DNA of 49,412 nt from an uncultured Bacilli bacterium (GTDB lineage: Bacteria; Bacillota_I; Bacilli_A; RF39; UBA660), in NCBI GenBank assembly GCA_947623845.1, contig CANQHM010000003.1, positions 1 through 49,412 of the forward strand, read 5' to 3'. Positions 23,602 through 32,147 of this stretch are shown piece after piece. The position numbers and the translations under genes were made by a program. A model generated the notes under the pieces. It searched no databases and was not told where the DNA came from. It was given only the letters and a program-made list of their open reading frames with translations. The first letter of the stretch is position 1, and each line of letters begins with the position of its first letter.

Positions 23602-23802
23602 ACTAATATCACATCCCCTTATTCTATTTATAAGTATAACAAAGTTTATTTCTAAAGTAAAGAAAAATCGTTCATAATTAATATAAATTTAATTTGTTAT
23701 TAAATATAATTTATATCAATATATAAATATAGTTATAAGTAATTAAAACATTTTCCCACATTTTTTAAACTTTCATATACTACCTATAGAGGAGGAATTA
23801 TT

Positions 23803-24786
23803 TTGAAAAAATTATTAATTAGTATAGGAGGTTTATTAGTTATTGCGGTGGTTATCTTGATTTTATTTTTATTACCTAAAAAAGATAAAGATAATTTAGA
23901 TAGTATCAAACTTGCCGAAGTTACTCATAGTGCTTTCTATGCTCCTTTATATGTTGCAATTGAAAATGGTTATTTTAAAGAAGAAAATATTGATTTAGAT
24001 TTAATTTTAACATCAGGTGCTGATAAGGTGGCAGCAGCTGTCTTATCTAATGATGTTAATGTTGGTTTTGCTGGTCCAGAAAGTGCTATTTATGTTTATG
24101 CTGGAAGAGAAGAAGATTACTTAGTAACTTTTGCGGGTCTTACGAAAAGAGATGGTCAATTCATAATTGGTAAAGATAAAGATTTTGATTGGAAAGACTT
24201 AGAAGGTAAAGAGGTTTTAGTAGGACGTCTTGGCGGAATGCCAGCTTTAAACTTCTTAAATGCTTTAAAGAATGCTAATGTTGATGTAAGCAAAGTTAAA
24301 TTAAATTATTCGGTGGAATTTGCGGCTTTAGCTGGTTCTTATATTGCAGGTATTGGGGATTATGTGAATCTATTTGAACCTAATGCAACGAAATTAGAAA
24401 GTGAAGGATTTGGTACCGTAGTAGCTAGTATAGGAAGTCTTTCTGGGGAAATGCCTTATACTGCCTTTTATGCCCGAAAAAGTTACTTAGAAAAAAATAA
24501 AGATTTACTAGAAAGATTTAATAAGGCTTTAAATAAAGGGTTAGAATATACTAAAACCCATAGTGCTAGAGAAATAGCAAAAGTAATATTACCACAATTT
24601 CCTGATACTTCCTTAGATAATCTAGAAACTATTGTTAAAAGATATGCTGAAAGTGATTCTTGGCTTACTACCACATTTATAAAAGAAGAATATTTTAATA
24701 ACTTACAAAACTTAATCTTAGAAAATAACTTAATTGCAGAAAAAGTGCCATATAATAAGTTAATTCATAATTTATCTCATGAATAA
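23803..24786 (+). CDS. ABC transporter substrate-binding protein, NMT1/SsuA/ThiY type
   Basis: A 327-residue protein starting at TTG with a GAGGAGGAA site. An N-terminal helix (LLISIGGLLVIAVVILILFLL) has no lipobox Cys, so it is probably an uncleaved membrane anchor. The periplasmic-binding-type II fold follows: LAEVTHSAFYAPLYVAIENGYFKEENIDLDL, GADKVAAAVLSNDVNVGFAGPESAI and GRLGGMPALNFLN. This family binds sulfonates, nitrate, or thiamine-precursor pyrimidines; the ligand cannot be chosen here, and no thiamine riboswitch was found upstream. First gene of a three-gene uptake operon whose frames overlap by 8 nt. Confidence 0.88.
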   Translation: MKKLLISIGGLLVIAVVILILFLLPKKDKDNLDSIKLAEVTHSAFYAPLYVAIENGYFKEENIDLDLILTSGADKVAAAVLSNDVNVGFAGPESAIYVYAGREEDYLVTFAGLTKRDGQFIIGKDKDFDWKDLEGKEVLVGRLGGMPALNFLNALKNANVDVSKVKLNYSVEFAALAGSYIAGIGDYVNLFEPNATKLESEGFGTVVASIGSLSGEMPYTAFYARKSYLEKNKDLLERFNKALNKGLEYTKTHSAREIAKVILPQFPDTSLDNLETIVKRYAESDSWLTTTFIKEEYFNNLQNLILENNLIAEKVPYNKLIHNLSHE

Positions 24787-25531
24787 ATTATTAGAAATTA
24801 CGCATCTTACTAAAAATTATATAACTAATACTTTAGAAGTTAATGCGATTAAGGATTTAACATTTGATGTTTATGAAGGGGAGATTATTTCGATTGTTGG
24901 AACTTCAGGTTGTGGTAAATCTTCTCTTTTAAGTATCTTAGCGGGGATAGACTTTCAAAGTAGTGGAACATTTAAATTCTTAAAAGATAAGGATATCTCA
25001 ATTGGGTATATGTTACAAAGTGATTCTTTATTTCCATGGTTAACTATTTACGAAAATGCGATTTTAGGTTTAAAGATTAAGAAAGAAGATACCAAAGAAA
25101 ATAAAGAATATGTAAGCCATCTTTTAGATACTTATAATCTAGGGGAGTTTAAGGATAAATACCCTAATGAGTTATCGGGCGGAATGCGCCAGCGGGTTGC
25201 ACTTATTCGCACGTTAGCACTTCGTCCCGATATCTTGCTATTAGATGAAGCATTCTCAGCTCTAGATTACCAATCAAGATTAGCGGTAAGTGATGATGTC
25301 TATAAGATTATTAAAAAGGAAGGTATTACCACAATTATGGTAACTCATGATATTGCGGAAGCCGTATCAATTAGTGATCGCGTTGTTATATTATCTAAAC
25401 GACCTTGTGAAGTTAAAAAGATTTTAAATATTAATCTAACTAATAAAACTACTCCTATTGCTAATCGTAATTGCAAAGAATTTTCTTCTTATTACGATGA
25501 AATATGGAAGGAGTTAGATATTAATGTCTAA
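24779..25531 (+). CDS. ABC transporter ATP-binding protein, SsuB/TauB/ThiZ type
   Basis: A 250-residue ATPase with Walker A GTSGCGKSS, Q-loop MLQSDSLFPW, signature LSGGMRQRVALIRTLAL, Walker B ILLLDEAFSAL and the H-loop TIMVTHDIAEA. It powers the transporter encoded with it. The start ATG lies within the last codons of the binding-protein gene (8-nt overlap). Confidence 0.95.
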   Translation: MNKLLEITHLTKNYITNTLEVNAIKDLTFDVYEGEIISIVGTSGCGKSSLLSILAGIDFQSSGTFKFLKDKDISIGYMLQSDSLFPWLTIYENAILGLKIKKEDTKENKEYVSHLLDTYNLGEFKDKYPNELSGGMRQRVALIRTLALRPDILLLDEAFSALDYQSRLAVSDDVYKIIKKEGITTIMVTHDIAEAVSISDRVVILSKRPCEVKKILNINLTNKTTPIANRNCKEFSSYYDEIWKELDINV

Positions 25532-26306
25532 TGAAGCTTTAAAAATTATTAAGAAAAGAAAAAGACAAAAGATATTTATCTTTCTCTCACAAATAGTTAT
25601 AGTACTTAGTATCTTACTATTATGGGAAGTATTATCTCAAAAAAAGATTATTAATCCCTTTATCTTTTCTAGTCCTTCCCTAATTATTAAAACAATTCTT
25701 AATTTAGCTAAAAGTGGGGACTTACTAACGCATATCCTAACTACTTTAAATGAAACTATCATTGCTTTTATAATTGGGATTAGTTTAGGATTTGTTATTG
25801 CCATAATTTTATATGAATTTCCTACACTTGCCAAAATCACAGAACCATTCTTAACGATGTTAAACAGTCTTCCTAAAGTAGCACTAGGTCCCATAATCAT
25901 TATTTGGACTGGGGCGAATACAAAATCAATAATAGTTATGGCTTTACTCATTAATTTAATAGTTAGTATCTTAAATATATATAATGGTTTTCTAGGTACT
26001 GATGAAAATAAAATTAAACTATTAAAATCTTTTAAAGCTAGTAAAATACAAATTCTTAAATATTTAATTATTCCCGAATCTAAAAGAACAATTATTTCTT
26101 CTTTAAAGATTAATATATCTATGACATTAATTGGAGTTATCATGGGTGAGTTCTTAGTAAGTAAAAAAGGTATTGGTTATTTAATTATCTATGGTACACA
26201 AGTATTTAATCTTAACTTAGTTATGGCGGGGATTATCATTCTTATTATTTTATCATTCTTAATTTATGAATGTATCTCTTTAATTGAAAAGAAGTTATCT
26301 AAGTGA
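25524..26306 (+). CDS. ABC transporter permease, SsuC/TauC/ThiX type
   Basis: A 260-residue integral membrane protein with about six hydrophobic helices and the EAA loop, seen as TEPFLTMLNSLPKVALGPIIIIWTG, characteristic of nitrate/sulfonate/thiamine-precursor permeases. It overlaps the ATPase gene by 8 nt. Its TGA stop lies inside the terminator hairpin. The last 55 bp plus terminator are duplicated at 26929-26999. Confidence 0.93.
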   Translation: MSNEALKIIKKRKRQKIFIFLSQIVIVLSILLLWEVLSQKKIINPFIFSSPSLIIKTILNLAKSGDLLTHILTTLNETIIAFIIGISLGFVIAIILYEFPTLAKITEPFLTMLNSLPKVALGPIIIIWTGANTKSIIVMALLINLIVSILNIYNGFLGTDENKIKLLKSFKASKIQILKYLIIPESKRTIISSLKINISMTLIGVIMGEFLVSKKGIGYLIIYGTQVFNLNLVMAGIIILIILSFLIYECISLIEKKLSK

Positions 26307-26321
26307 TAGCTTCTTTATATT
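26251..26321. repeat. 71-bp direct repeat, left copy (permease 3' end and terminator)
   Basis: This original copy encodes the permease C-terminus (LIYECISLIEKKLSK) and the terminator. The right copy is at 26929-26999, with about 90 percent identity by eye. Confidence 0.85.
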
Positions 26322-26322
26322 T
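26289..26322 (+). terminator. Rho-independent terminator of the ABC operon
   Basis: AAGAAGTTATC-TAAGT-GATAGCTTCTT (one G-U pair) is followed by TATATTTG. The same stem recurs at 38047-38073 and, damaged, at 26967-26993. Confidence 0.7.
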
Positions 26323-26339
26323 GTACTAAATAAATAATA

Positions 26340-26804
26340 TTATTTATTATTAAAAGTTATAACAGCTCTATTAAATTTTCCAATGTGATCTACTTCGAAT
26401 TTATTATTTGTATATTCTTTCACCGTATTAATCCAAAATAATTCAGCTTGTTCTGATAATGGTAAAGACTTAATTTCCCAATTGCCTTTGTGACTATCAA
26501 ACAATTCTTTCACTGCTTTAGAGCCTATTCCCTTTCTTTTAAAATTGTTTAAGATAAACATTTCTTGAATAATATTTTTTTCTTCTGTGAAATCCGCTAA
26601 AATAAATCCAGCAATGTTATTATCACTCTTTATAATATAAGCTGATTTACCTTCTCTAGTATTTAGATAACTATCTAAATCATCATAAATATATAAACCA
26701 GTCTTTTGGTCCATATCCATAGGAAAATATAAACTAATATTATGCAAATACAATTGCATTAATCTTTCAATAACTAAATTTGTTTTATCAATTTTTTCTA
26801 GCAT
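26340..26804 (-). CDS. GNAT-family N-acetyltransferase
   Basis: A 154-residue protein with the acetyl-CoA site of the GNAT fold: IQEMFILNNFKRKGIGSKAVKELFD (R-x-x-G-x-G loop after the beta-4 strand) and a preceding NIAGFILADF strand. Substrate unknown. RBS GGGAG precedes the ATG. It is convergent with the ABC operon and sits between two copies of a 71-bp direct repeat, so it probably arrived by insertion with a duplication. Confidence 0.85.
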   Translation of the reverse strand: MLEKIDKTNLVIERLMQLYLHNISLYFPMDMDQKTGLYIYDDLDSYLNTREGKSAYIIKSDNNIAGFILADFTEEKNIIQEMFILNNFKRKGIGSKAVKELFDSHKGNWEIKSLPLSEQAELFWINTVKEYTNNKFEVDHIGKFNRAVITFNNK

Positions 26805-26928
26805 TCATTACTCCCTACTTTCTCTTGTTTAATAATTTTACCACTATTATATTAATCTGTCAGCATTTTCACTATACTCCAATAAATTGATGCGATATTT
26901 CCTTTATCAATCAACTTACGACTGTGAT

Positions 26929-26999
26929 TATCGTTCTTAAATTATGAATGTATCTCTTTAATTGAAAAGAAGTTACCAAAATGATAGCTTCTTTATATT
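26929..26999. repeat. 71-bp direct repeat, right copy
   Basis: A diverged copy of 26251-26321; the coding frame is broken (it begins with LKL then a stop in the matching frame) and the terminator stem is imperfect. It overlaps the end of the GyrI-like gene. Confidence 0.82.
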
Positions 27000-27451
27000 T
27001 TTATAGGTATCATAATTTTAATAACATATTCTTTTTCATTTTCTTTATTCCAACTACCATCAATATATTGTTCGGTGGGAATGCCTACAATTTTATAGTT
27101 TTTTGATTTTATTTCATCTAATATTTTTTTATATGTTTTATTTATATTTTCATATTTTCCACAATGATCGATACATAAATAAGTTTTTCCTTTTATAACG
27201 CTATTGCTTAATTCATCACAAGCTTCATTTAAATACTTTTTTGTTTCTTCTTTATCTAAGTATTTAGTATCTCCTATATAATAAGCGCCATCTTTTTCTT
27301 CTAATGCTGTTACATTATCACATAAATATCGGACATGTGATACTTTTAAAACTTCACCAAAACATTGGGAAAAATCTAACATTACTTTCTTAGCATCATC
27401 AAGATAAAATTGAAAATTAGTTTTCCTATCATTTTCTTTTATTAATTCCAT
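26993..27451 (-). CDS. GyrI-like/AraC effector-binding domain protein
   Basis: A 152-residue protein whose C-terminal half fits the GyrI-like small-molecule-binding domain: GKTYLCIDHCGKYENINKTYKKILDEI, then NYKIVGIPTEQYIDGSWNKE and the closing strand EYVIKIMIPIK, with the Glu of PTEQY typical of ligand contact. There is no DNA-binding domain, so it is a stand-alone effector-binding or hydrolase-like protein. ATG 27451 is preferred over GTG 27460, since GAGG lies upstream of it. Confidence 0.72.
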   Translation of the reverse strand: MELIKENDRKTNFQFYLDDAKKVMLDFSQCFGEVLKVSHVRYLCDNVTALEEKDGAYYIGDTKYLDKEETKKYLNEACDELSNSVIKGKTYLCIDHCGKYENINKTYKKILDEIKSKNYKIVGIPTEQYIDGSWNKENEKEYVIKIMIPIKI

Positions 27452-27521
27452 TTCTTCCACCTCGTCTAAATCTTAGCAAATTTTCTATTTTAATAAAAGA
27501 TTACTGGTCATAAAAGGTATT

Positions 27522-27851
27522 TTATATATTGGTTAATTTATTTCCATGTAGGATTTCCACCATTTTTGCTTTTATCCATTCATATGTATAACCTCTACTA
27601 CGATAGTAACTAATAGCTCTTTTTATAATAATTTCAGGATCAAATACTTCACTGATTCTTTCACTACCTAAATTAGCAAGCCATAATTTAAAAGGTTCTG
27701 CTTTAGGACTTGGCACTGACTCAATTAATCTTAAGATTTCTTTAGTATCAAGCATATCAACATTTTGCATTTTTTCATATTTTGCTTTCAAAATACTTCT
27801 TATTTCTTTATCTTCAAAAAGATTTGAAATCATCTCTAATTTATTTTGCAT
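27522..27851 (-). pseudogene. Truncated BRO/DinD-like protein gene
   Basis: The 109-residue frame contains ESVPSPKAEPFKLWLANLGSERISEV, DPEIIIKRAISYYRSRGYTYEWIKAKM and then KLTNI at a stop. This block is typical of the middle of BRO-family/DinD-like proteins (phage antirepressor-like or damage-inducible), which run on for 100-150 residues after R-x-K-L-T and have an N-terminal Bro-N domain. Both flanking parts are missing here, although a good ribosome site (AAGGAG) precedes the ATG. It is most likely a remnant. Confidence 0.7.
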
Positions 27852-27912
27852 ATTATAAATTCTCCTTAAAATAATTATAAATCAAAAACGTTTGTTTGGC
27901 AACATATTTTTT

Positions 27913-27942
27913 TAAAAAAGGAATGATATTATTTTTCACTCC
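27913..27942 (-). terminator. Rho-independent terminator of the small cohesin-like gene
   Basis: On the minus strand GGAGTGA-N9-TCATTCC is followed by TTTTTT; it overlaps the 3' end of the gene stopping at 27929. Confidence 0.65.
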
Positions 27943-28723
27943 TTATTTTTTTCTTATTCTTCCTTTTTATAAAAATAATTGCTCCTAACCCTATAACTAA
28001 CATAGCCACAGGAATTACTATATATAAATAATTAAATTCTTTTTTTACCGAAAATTGTTTTTCAAAAACTGTTTTTCCTGCAACTTGCCCTATTACTGTA
28101 GCATCACCTGCTTTTTTAAAAACAATTTTACCATCAATTATTTCTACAACATCTTCATTAGTACTTTTCCATTCAATATCTTCATATTTTACATCTTCAT
28201 CTAAATAACTACTTACTTCTTCTTTTAAACTCTTACTCTCTTTTAATGTTACATCTTCTTTTATATCATTCTTAATTTCCAAATTTTTTATAGTATACTC
28301 AATGGGATTATTTTCATCTTTTCCTATACTAATATTTTCTAAACTAATTGTAGTATTTAAAAATTCTTCTTTTTTCTTAAATGTTGCATTTAAAATAATA
28401 TCATTATCATCAATTAATTTATCTATATCTACTTGTAAAGCATATACCGAAATATTTCCCTCGTTATTAAGGCTTGCTCCTTTTAATATGGCATTAGGCA
28501 TTCCCACTACACTAGATGATATATACTCCAATTTGTCTTGATCAAAAACAATTTCGACTCCTAAATACCCAAATCCTGGATTATTTTTTAATTCCAAACT
28601 AATTTCTATTTCTTCTTCACTAGTACTTTGTTCCTTATTTAATACAAATTCCATCTTCCCATCAGCCATAACTAATATCGGAAAAATCATAAATACTAAT
28701 AAACTTGCTATAATCTTTTTCAT
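27929..28723 (-). CDS. Membrane-anchored cohesin-like protein
   Basis: A 264-residue protein with signal peptide (KKIIASLLVFMIFPILVMA), a cohesin-like beta domain (about 20-150: IEISLELKNNPGFGYLGVEIVFDQDKLEY, where the Y-x-x-x-x-F-D-x-x-x-L-E pattern is typical), a BIg2-like domain (about 155-220: YEDIEWKSTNEDVVEIIDGKIVFKKAGDATVIGQV) and a C-terminal membrane helix followed by KRKNKKK. No LPxTG sorting motif is present, so it is anchored by the helix. It could bind the dockerins encoded at 32148 and 34639. Cohesin assignment is by pattern only. Confidence 0.65.
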   Translation of the reverse strand: MKKIIASLLVFMIFPILVMADGKMEFVLNKEQSTSEEEIEISLELKNNPGFGYLGVEIVFDQDKLEYISSSVVGMPNAILKGASLNNEGNISVYALQVDIDKLIDDNDIILNATFKKKEEFLNTTISLENISIGKDENNPIEYTIKNLEIKNDIKEDVTLKESKSLKEEVSSYLDEDVKYEDIEWKSTNEDVVEIIDGKIVFKKAGDATVIGQVAGKTVFEKQFSVKKEFNYLYIVIPVAMLVIGLGAIIFIKRKNKKKIRSEK

Positions 28724-28736
28724 CACAATTCTCCAT

Positions 28737-28765
28737 AAAAAAAAGGCTAATTAACTAGCCTTTTT
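28737..28765 (-). terminator. Terminator between the two cohesin-like genes
   Basis: On the minus strand AAGGCTA-GTTAAT-TAGCCTT is followed by nine T; the stem contains the stop codon of the gene ending at 28751. The ribosome site of the next gene follows at once, so read-through may set their ratio. Confidence 0.75.
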
Positions 28766-31700
28766 AATTTTTCTATATTTTTTGAAATATACAACACCTA
28801 AAGTAGTACAACCTACAAAGCTTAAACTAAATAAAGCTAAATCATTAGAAATTCTATCATAAGTTGGTGGTATTTCAACCGCATTAACTTTTAAGACAAA
28901 TGTTTTTTCCATACCATTAGAAGCTGTAACTGTAATAGTTACAGTACCACTCTTATATGCTTTTACTAAACCATCTTGCGTAACTGTAGCTATTTCTTCA
29001 TCACTTGATTTATATGTAAATGTTAAGTCATCTGTTGTATCTTGAGGATTTAACACAAATTGTAGTTGCATAGCTTCACCAACCATTAACTCATCAGATG
29101 GACTAACAATTTCGATCCCCTCTAAATGTATTTCTGTAACATTTACTTCAAAAGTTACTTCCAAATCTTCATAAGTAGCTGTTATAGTAACTTTACCTTC
29201 TTTTTTAGCAGTAACTAAACCATTTTCATCTACAGTAGCAATATCATCATCACTACTTGTCCATTTAATTAAATCTTTTTCAGTAGTTTCTTCTGGTTCA
29301 ATTATAAGTTCTAATTGACCTTTTGCGCCTTTTAATAAATCCAATTTTTCTTCTTTAGCTTTCATATCTTCAATTGGAATTATAATAACAGTAACTTGAA
29401 CATTAACTTCTAGACCATTTTTTAATTTACCTTTAATGTTAGCAACTCCTTCACCAACTCCGGTCACAACACCACCTTCTGAAACAATTGCTACGTCTTC
29501 ATCATCACTAGTCCAAGTTATAGTACGATCTTCTGTAGCATCTTCTGGACCAATTTGGGTAACTATAAGAGCTTTATTACCACGAAGAATTTCTATTTCA
29601 TCATCACTTTCTAATGTGAAACTATTTATTTTTACAAATACATTAACTGTAATAGTATCAGATACATTTCCCGCTTTAGCAGTTATTTTTGCCGTACCAG
29701 CTTTCTTTGCTAATATTGTACCATCTTGTTCAACAGAAACAATATCATCATTACTACTTGACCAAACTAAAGTATCAGTTATTTCATCTAAACCTGGTTC
29801 CACAGTAGCTGTTAAAGTACTACCATTACCTTTTTCAATATCTAAACTTTCGCCTTCATTAATTGTAACTTTTTGAGCTGGTATTAAAACATCAACTTCA
29901 CATTGAGCCGTTAAATTATTTGAAGTTTTTACCGTAATAATTGCATGTCCTTTAGCTACAGCTTTAATCATTCCATTTTCTACTGTAACTATCCCATCAG
30001 CACTACTTTCCCAAGTAAGTGCCGTACTATCACTAGTTGGATTAGGACTAATAATTGCTTCTAGTTGTTCAGTTGCATCTTTTCCTACTAAAGTAACTTT
30101 ATTTTTATTTAATGTTACACCCGTTATTGGAGCAATAACATGAACTTCTACAGTTACTGTACTACCATCTTCTAATGTTCCCGTAATTTTTGTATCTCCC
30201 ATTGCTACTGCTGTAATAGTTGCTCTACCATTTGCTAATCCTACTACAGAAGCAATATTAGCATTTTCACTTTTCCATGTAACAGTCTTATCAACATCAG
30301 TATTATCTGGTAAAATAGTTGTACTTACTTCTATACTTTGTTTATTATTAGCATTTAAAGTAATATTAGGTTGATCAACTACAAAACTACTAACTGGAGT
30401 TAAAACTTTTATATTTCGTGTAACCCTAATACCATCAGCTTCTGCAACTAAGGTAGCTGTTCCAGGATTTTTAGCTGTAACTAATCCGTTAGCATCAACT
30501 TCTGCTACATCACTAGTACTACTATTTTCAATACTCCAAGTTATTGTCTTAGTAGTTGCATCACTTGGTGTAATCACACCATTAACTGGTCTTTTTTGCG
30601 TAGGATATAAACTTATTGTTTCATCTGCTCGAACATCTAAAGTAATATCTTCAACCACAGCATTAACAGTAACATGAACGGTATCACTTTGTTCACCAAC
30701 ATGAACAGTAATAGTAGCTTGTCCTACTCCAATTGCTGTAACAAGTCCTGATTCATTAACTGATACAACTCCATTATTATCTACTTCCCAAGTTGTTTTA
30801 TCACTTGTTGGATTTGGTTCTATTGTTAAATTTAATTGTTTAGTTTTATTATCTTCTTTATTTCTTGTTAAGGTAAAATCATCATCAGTTATATCAACGC
30901 TTGTAGCAGGAGCTATAACTTTAATAGTAGCACTTGCTGTCTTATTATTAGAAGTTTTGGCAGTTATTATTGTTGTTCCTATAGCATGCGCTGTAACTAA
31001 ACCATTATCTACAGTAGCAACACTTCTTTCTGAGCTATCCCACTCAATAGTTTTACTATCTGGATAAACATCTTCTGGATCTAATGTTGCAACAAGTCTA
31101 TAAGTCTTATCACTGTCATTTAAATTAATTGTATGACTATCCGTATTTAAAGAAACACCTTGAATATGGGCAACTACTTTAACATGAGCTGTTAAACTAG
31201 TTCCATAAGCATTAATATTGATATCTGTTTCTCCCACTTTTTTAGCAGTTATTAAACCACTTGTTGAAACATCAACAATATCGCCATTAGCTGGTGAATA
31301 AGTTACTCCTCTTTCATCATTATTAGGAGTTGGATTGACATTTAATTCTATTTGTGAAGTTTTTACTCCACTATTCATATCAATTTCAATATCACTTGTT
31401 GCTAAAGTAACACTTTCAACTGGAACTTTAACAAAAATTGTTTCGGGATCTTTTTTAGTTTCGATTAATTCCCGACTATAATCAGTTCCAGCTTGAACAA
31501 TTTTTTCAACAGCAGTATTTTCTTCATTGAAACTAAGAGAAATATTTCCTAAAACATTATCTGTTTCTTTTATTTTAAATCTAAAAGTTGCTAAATCTTT
31601 ACTTCCAGAATTATATGATGTCGCTTTTTGTAATCCACATGATATACCTTTAGTCTCCGTTGAAGCTTCACCACAAAGAGCAACTGTCCATCCACTATTA

Positions 31701-31999
31701 TCAGGAGCTGAATCAAAATCCGTTAATAATTCTAGGGCATCATGATCATACTCAAGCATAAAATTAATACTATTATATTCAACATCCGTTTCCACATCTA
31801 ATTTGACTTTAACTTCAACTTCATCTCCACGACTATAAGATTCTTGTTTATTAGTAACTTCAATTAAAAGTTGACTTTCTTTAGAGGCAAAGGTATAAAT
31901 TCCAAATGCCGTAAATCCTAATACAGCCATAGTTAACATCGTTAAAGCTACAAGTTTTGTCTTAATTTTCTTTTTTAATCTTAATCTAACTGTCTTCAC
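28751..31999 (-). CDS. Large surface scaffold: cohesin-like domain, ten BIg2 domains, C-terminal membrane helix
   Basis: A 1082-residue protein starting at GTG with GAGGAAAG upstream. It has a basic N-terminus and signal helix (LVALTMLTMAVLGFTAFGIYTFA), a cohesin-like domain (about 40-185: SYSRGDEVEVKVKLDV and YNSINFMLEYDHDALELL), then ten bacterial Ig-like group 2 repeats of about 80 residues (about 190-1040, each with W-x-S-x-x-x-x-I/V-A-x-V and A-x-x-x-G-x-A-x-I). A membrane helix (LALFSLSFVGCTTLGVVYF) and KKYRKIKKAS tail close it. The layout is that of a rod holding a binding domain away from the cell. Its promoter has a G10 spacer, which suggests phase variation. Confidence 0.8.
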   Translation of the reverse strand: MKTVRLRLKKKIKTKLVALTMLTMAVLGFTAFGIYTFASKESQLLIEVTNKQESYSRGDEVEVKVKLDVETDVEYNSINFMLEYDHDALELLTDFDSAPDNSGWTVALCGEASTETKGISCGLQKATSYNSGSKDLATFRFKIKETDNVLGNISLSFNEENTAVEKIVQAGTDYSRELIETKKDPETIFVKVPVESVTLATSDIEIDMNSGVKTSQIELNVNPTPNNDERGVTYSPANGDIVDVSTSGLITAKKVGETDININAYGTSLTAHVKVVAHIQGVSLNTDSHTINLNDSDKTYRLVATLDPEDVYPDSKTIEWDSSERSVATVDNGLVTAHAIGTTIITAKTSNNKTASATIKVIAPATSVDITDDDFTLTRNKEDNKTKQLNLTIEPNPTSDKTTWEVDNNGVVSVNESGLVTAIGVGQATITVHVGEQSDTVHVTVNAVVEDITLDVRADETISLYPTQKRPVNGVITPSDATTKTITWSIENSSTSDVAEVDANGLVTAKNPGTATLVAEADGIRVTRNIKVLTPVSSFVVDQPNITLNANNKQSIEVSTTILPDNTDVDKTVTWKSENANIASVVGLANGRATITAVAMGDTKITGTLEDGSTVTVEVHVIAPITGVTLNKNKVTLVGKDATEQLEAIISPNPTSDSTALTWESSADGIVTVENGMIKAVAKGHAIITVKTSNNLTAQCEVDVLIPAQKVTINEGESLDIEKGNGSTLTATVEPGLDEITDTLVWSSSNDDIVSVEQDGTILAKKAGTAKITAKAGNVSDTITVNVFVKINSFTLESDDEIEILRGNKALIVTQIGPEDATEDRTITWTSDDEDVAIVSEGGVVTGVGEGVANIKGKLKNGLEVNVQVTVIIIPIEDMKAKEEKLDLLKGAKGQLELIIEPEETTEKDLIKWTSSDDDIATVDENGLVTAKKEGKVTITATYEDLEVTFEVNVTEIHLEGIEIVSPSDELMVGEAMQLQFVLNPQDTTDDLTFTYKSSDEEIATVTQDGLVKAYKSGTVTITVTASNGMEKTFVLKVNAVEIPPTYDRISNDLALFSLSFVGCTTLGVVYFKKYRKIKKAS

Positions 32000-32026
32000 T
32001 TTTTTTCTTTCCTCTTTTCTCCTTTA

Positions 32027-32056
32027 ATTATACCCCCCCCCCACTCAAAAAGTCAA
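32027..32056 (-). promoter_or_regulatory. Promoter with poly-G spacer (likely phase-variable) of the BIg2 scaffold gene
   Basis: TTGACT (32056-32051), an 18-nt spacer that ends in ten consecutive G (32042-32033), and TATAAT (32032-32027). Loss or gain of one G would change the spacer to 17 or 19 nt, as in known homopolymer-switched promoters. Both promoter boxes are near consensus. Confidence 0.8.
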
Positions 32057-32102
32057 GAGAAATACATCACTTGTTACGGGTATTTTTAGTAAAAAAATTA
32101 TC

Positions 32103-32133
32103 AAAAAAAATCGATATTTTTCATACCGATTTT
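32103..32133 (-). terminator. Rho-independent terminator of the dockerin gene operon
   Basis: On the minus strand AAAATCGGTAT-N5-ATATCGATTTT (one G-U pair) is followed by a T run, 15 bp after the stop at 32148. Confidence 0.72.
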
Positions 32134-32147
32134 CTCTAAGTTTTTAT

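Noticed and set aside
23602..23802. TPP riboswitch upstream of the ABC uptake operon
   Set aside because: I looked for CTGAGA and the conserved thi-box elements and saw none; the 200 bp are plain AT-rich DNA with an ordinary ribosome site.
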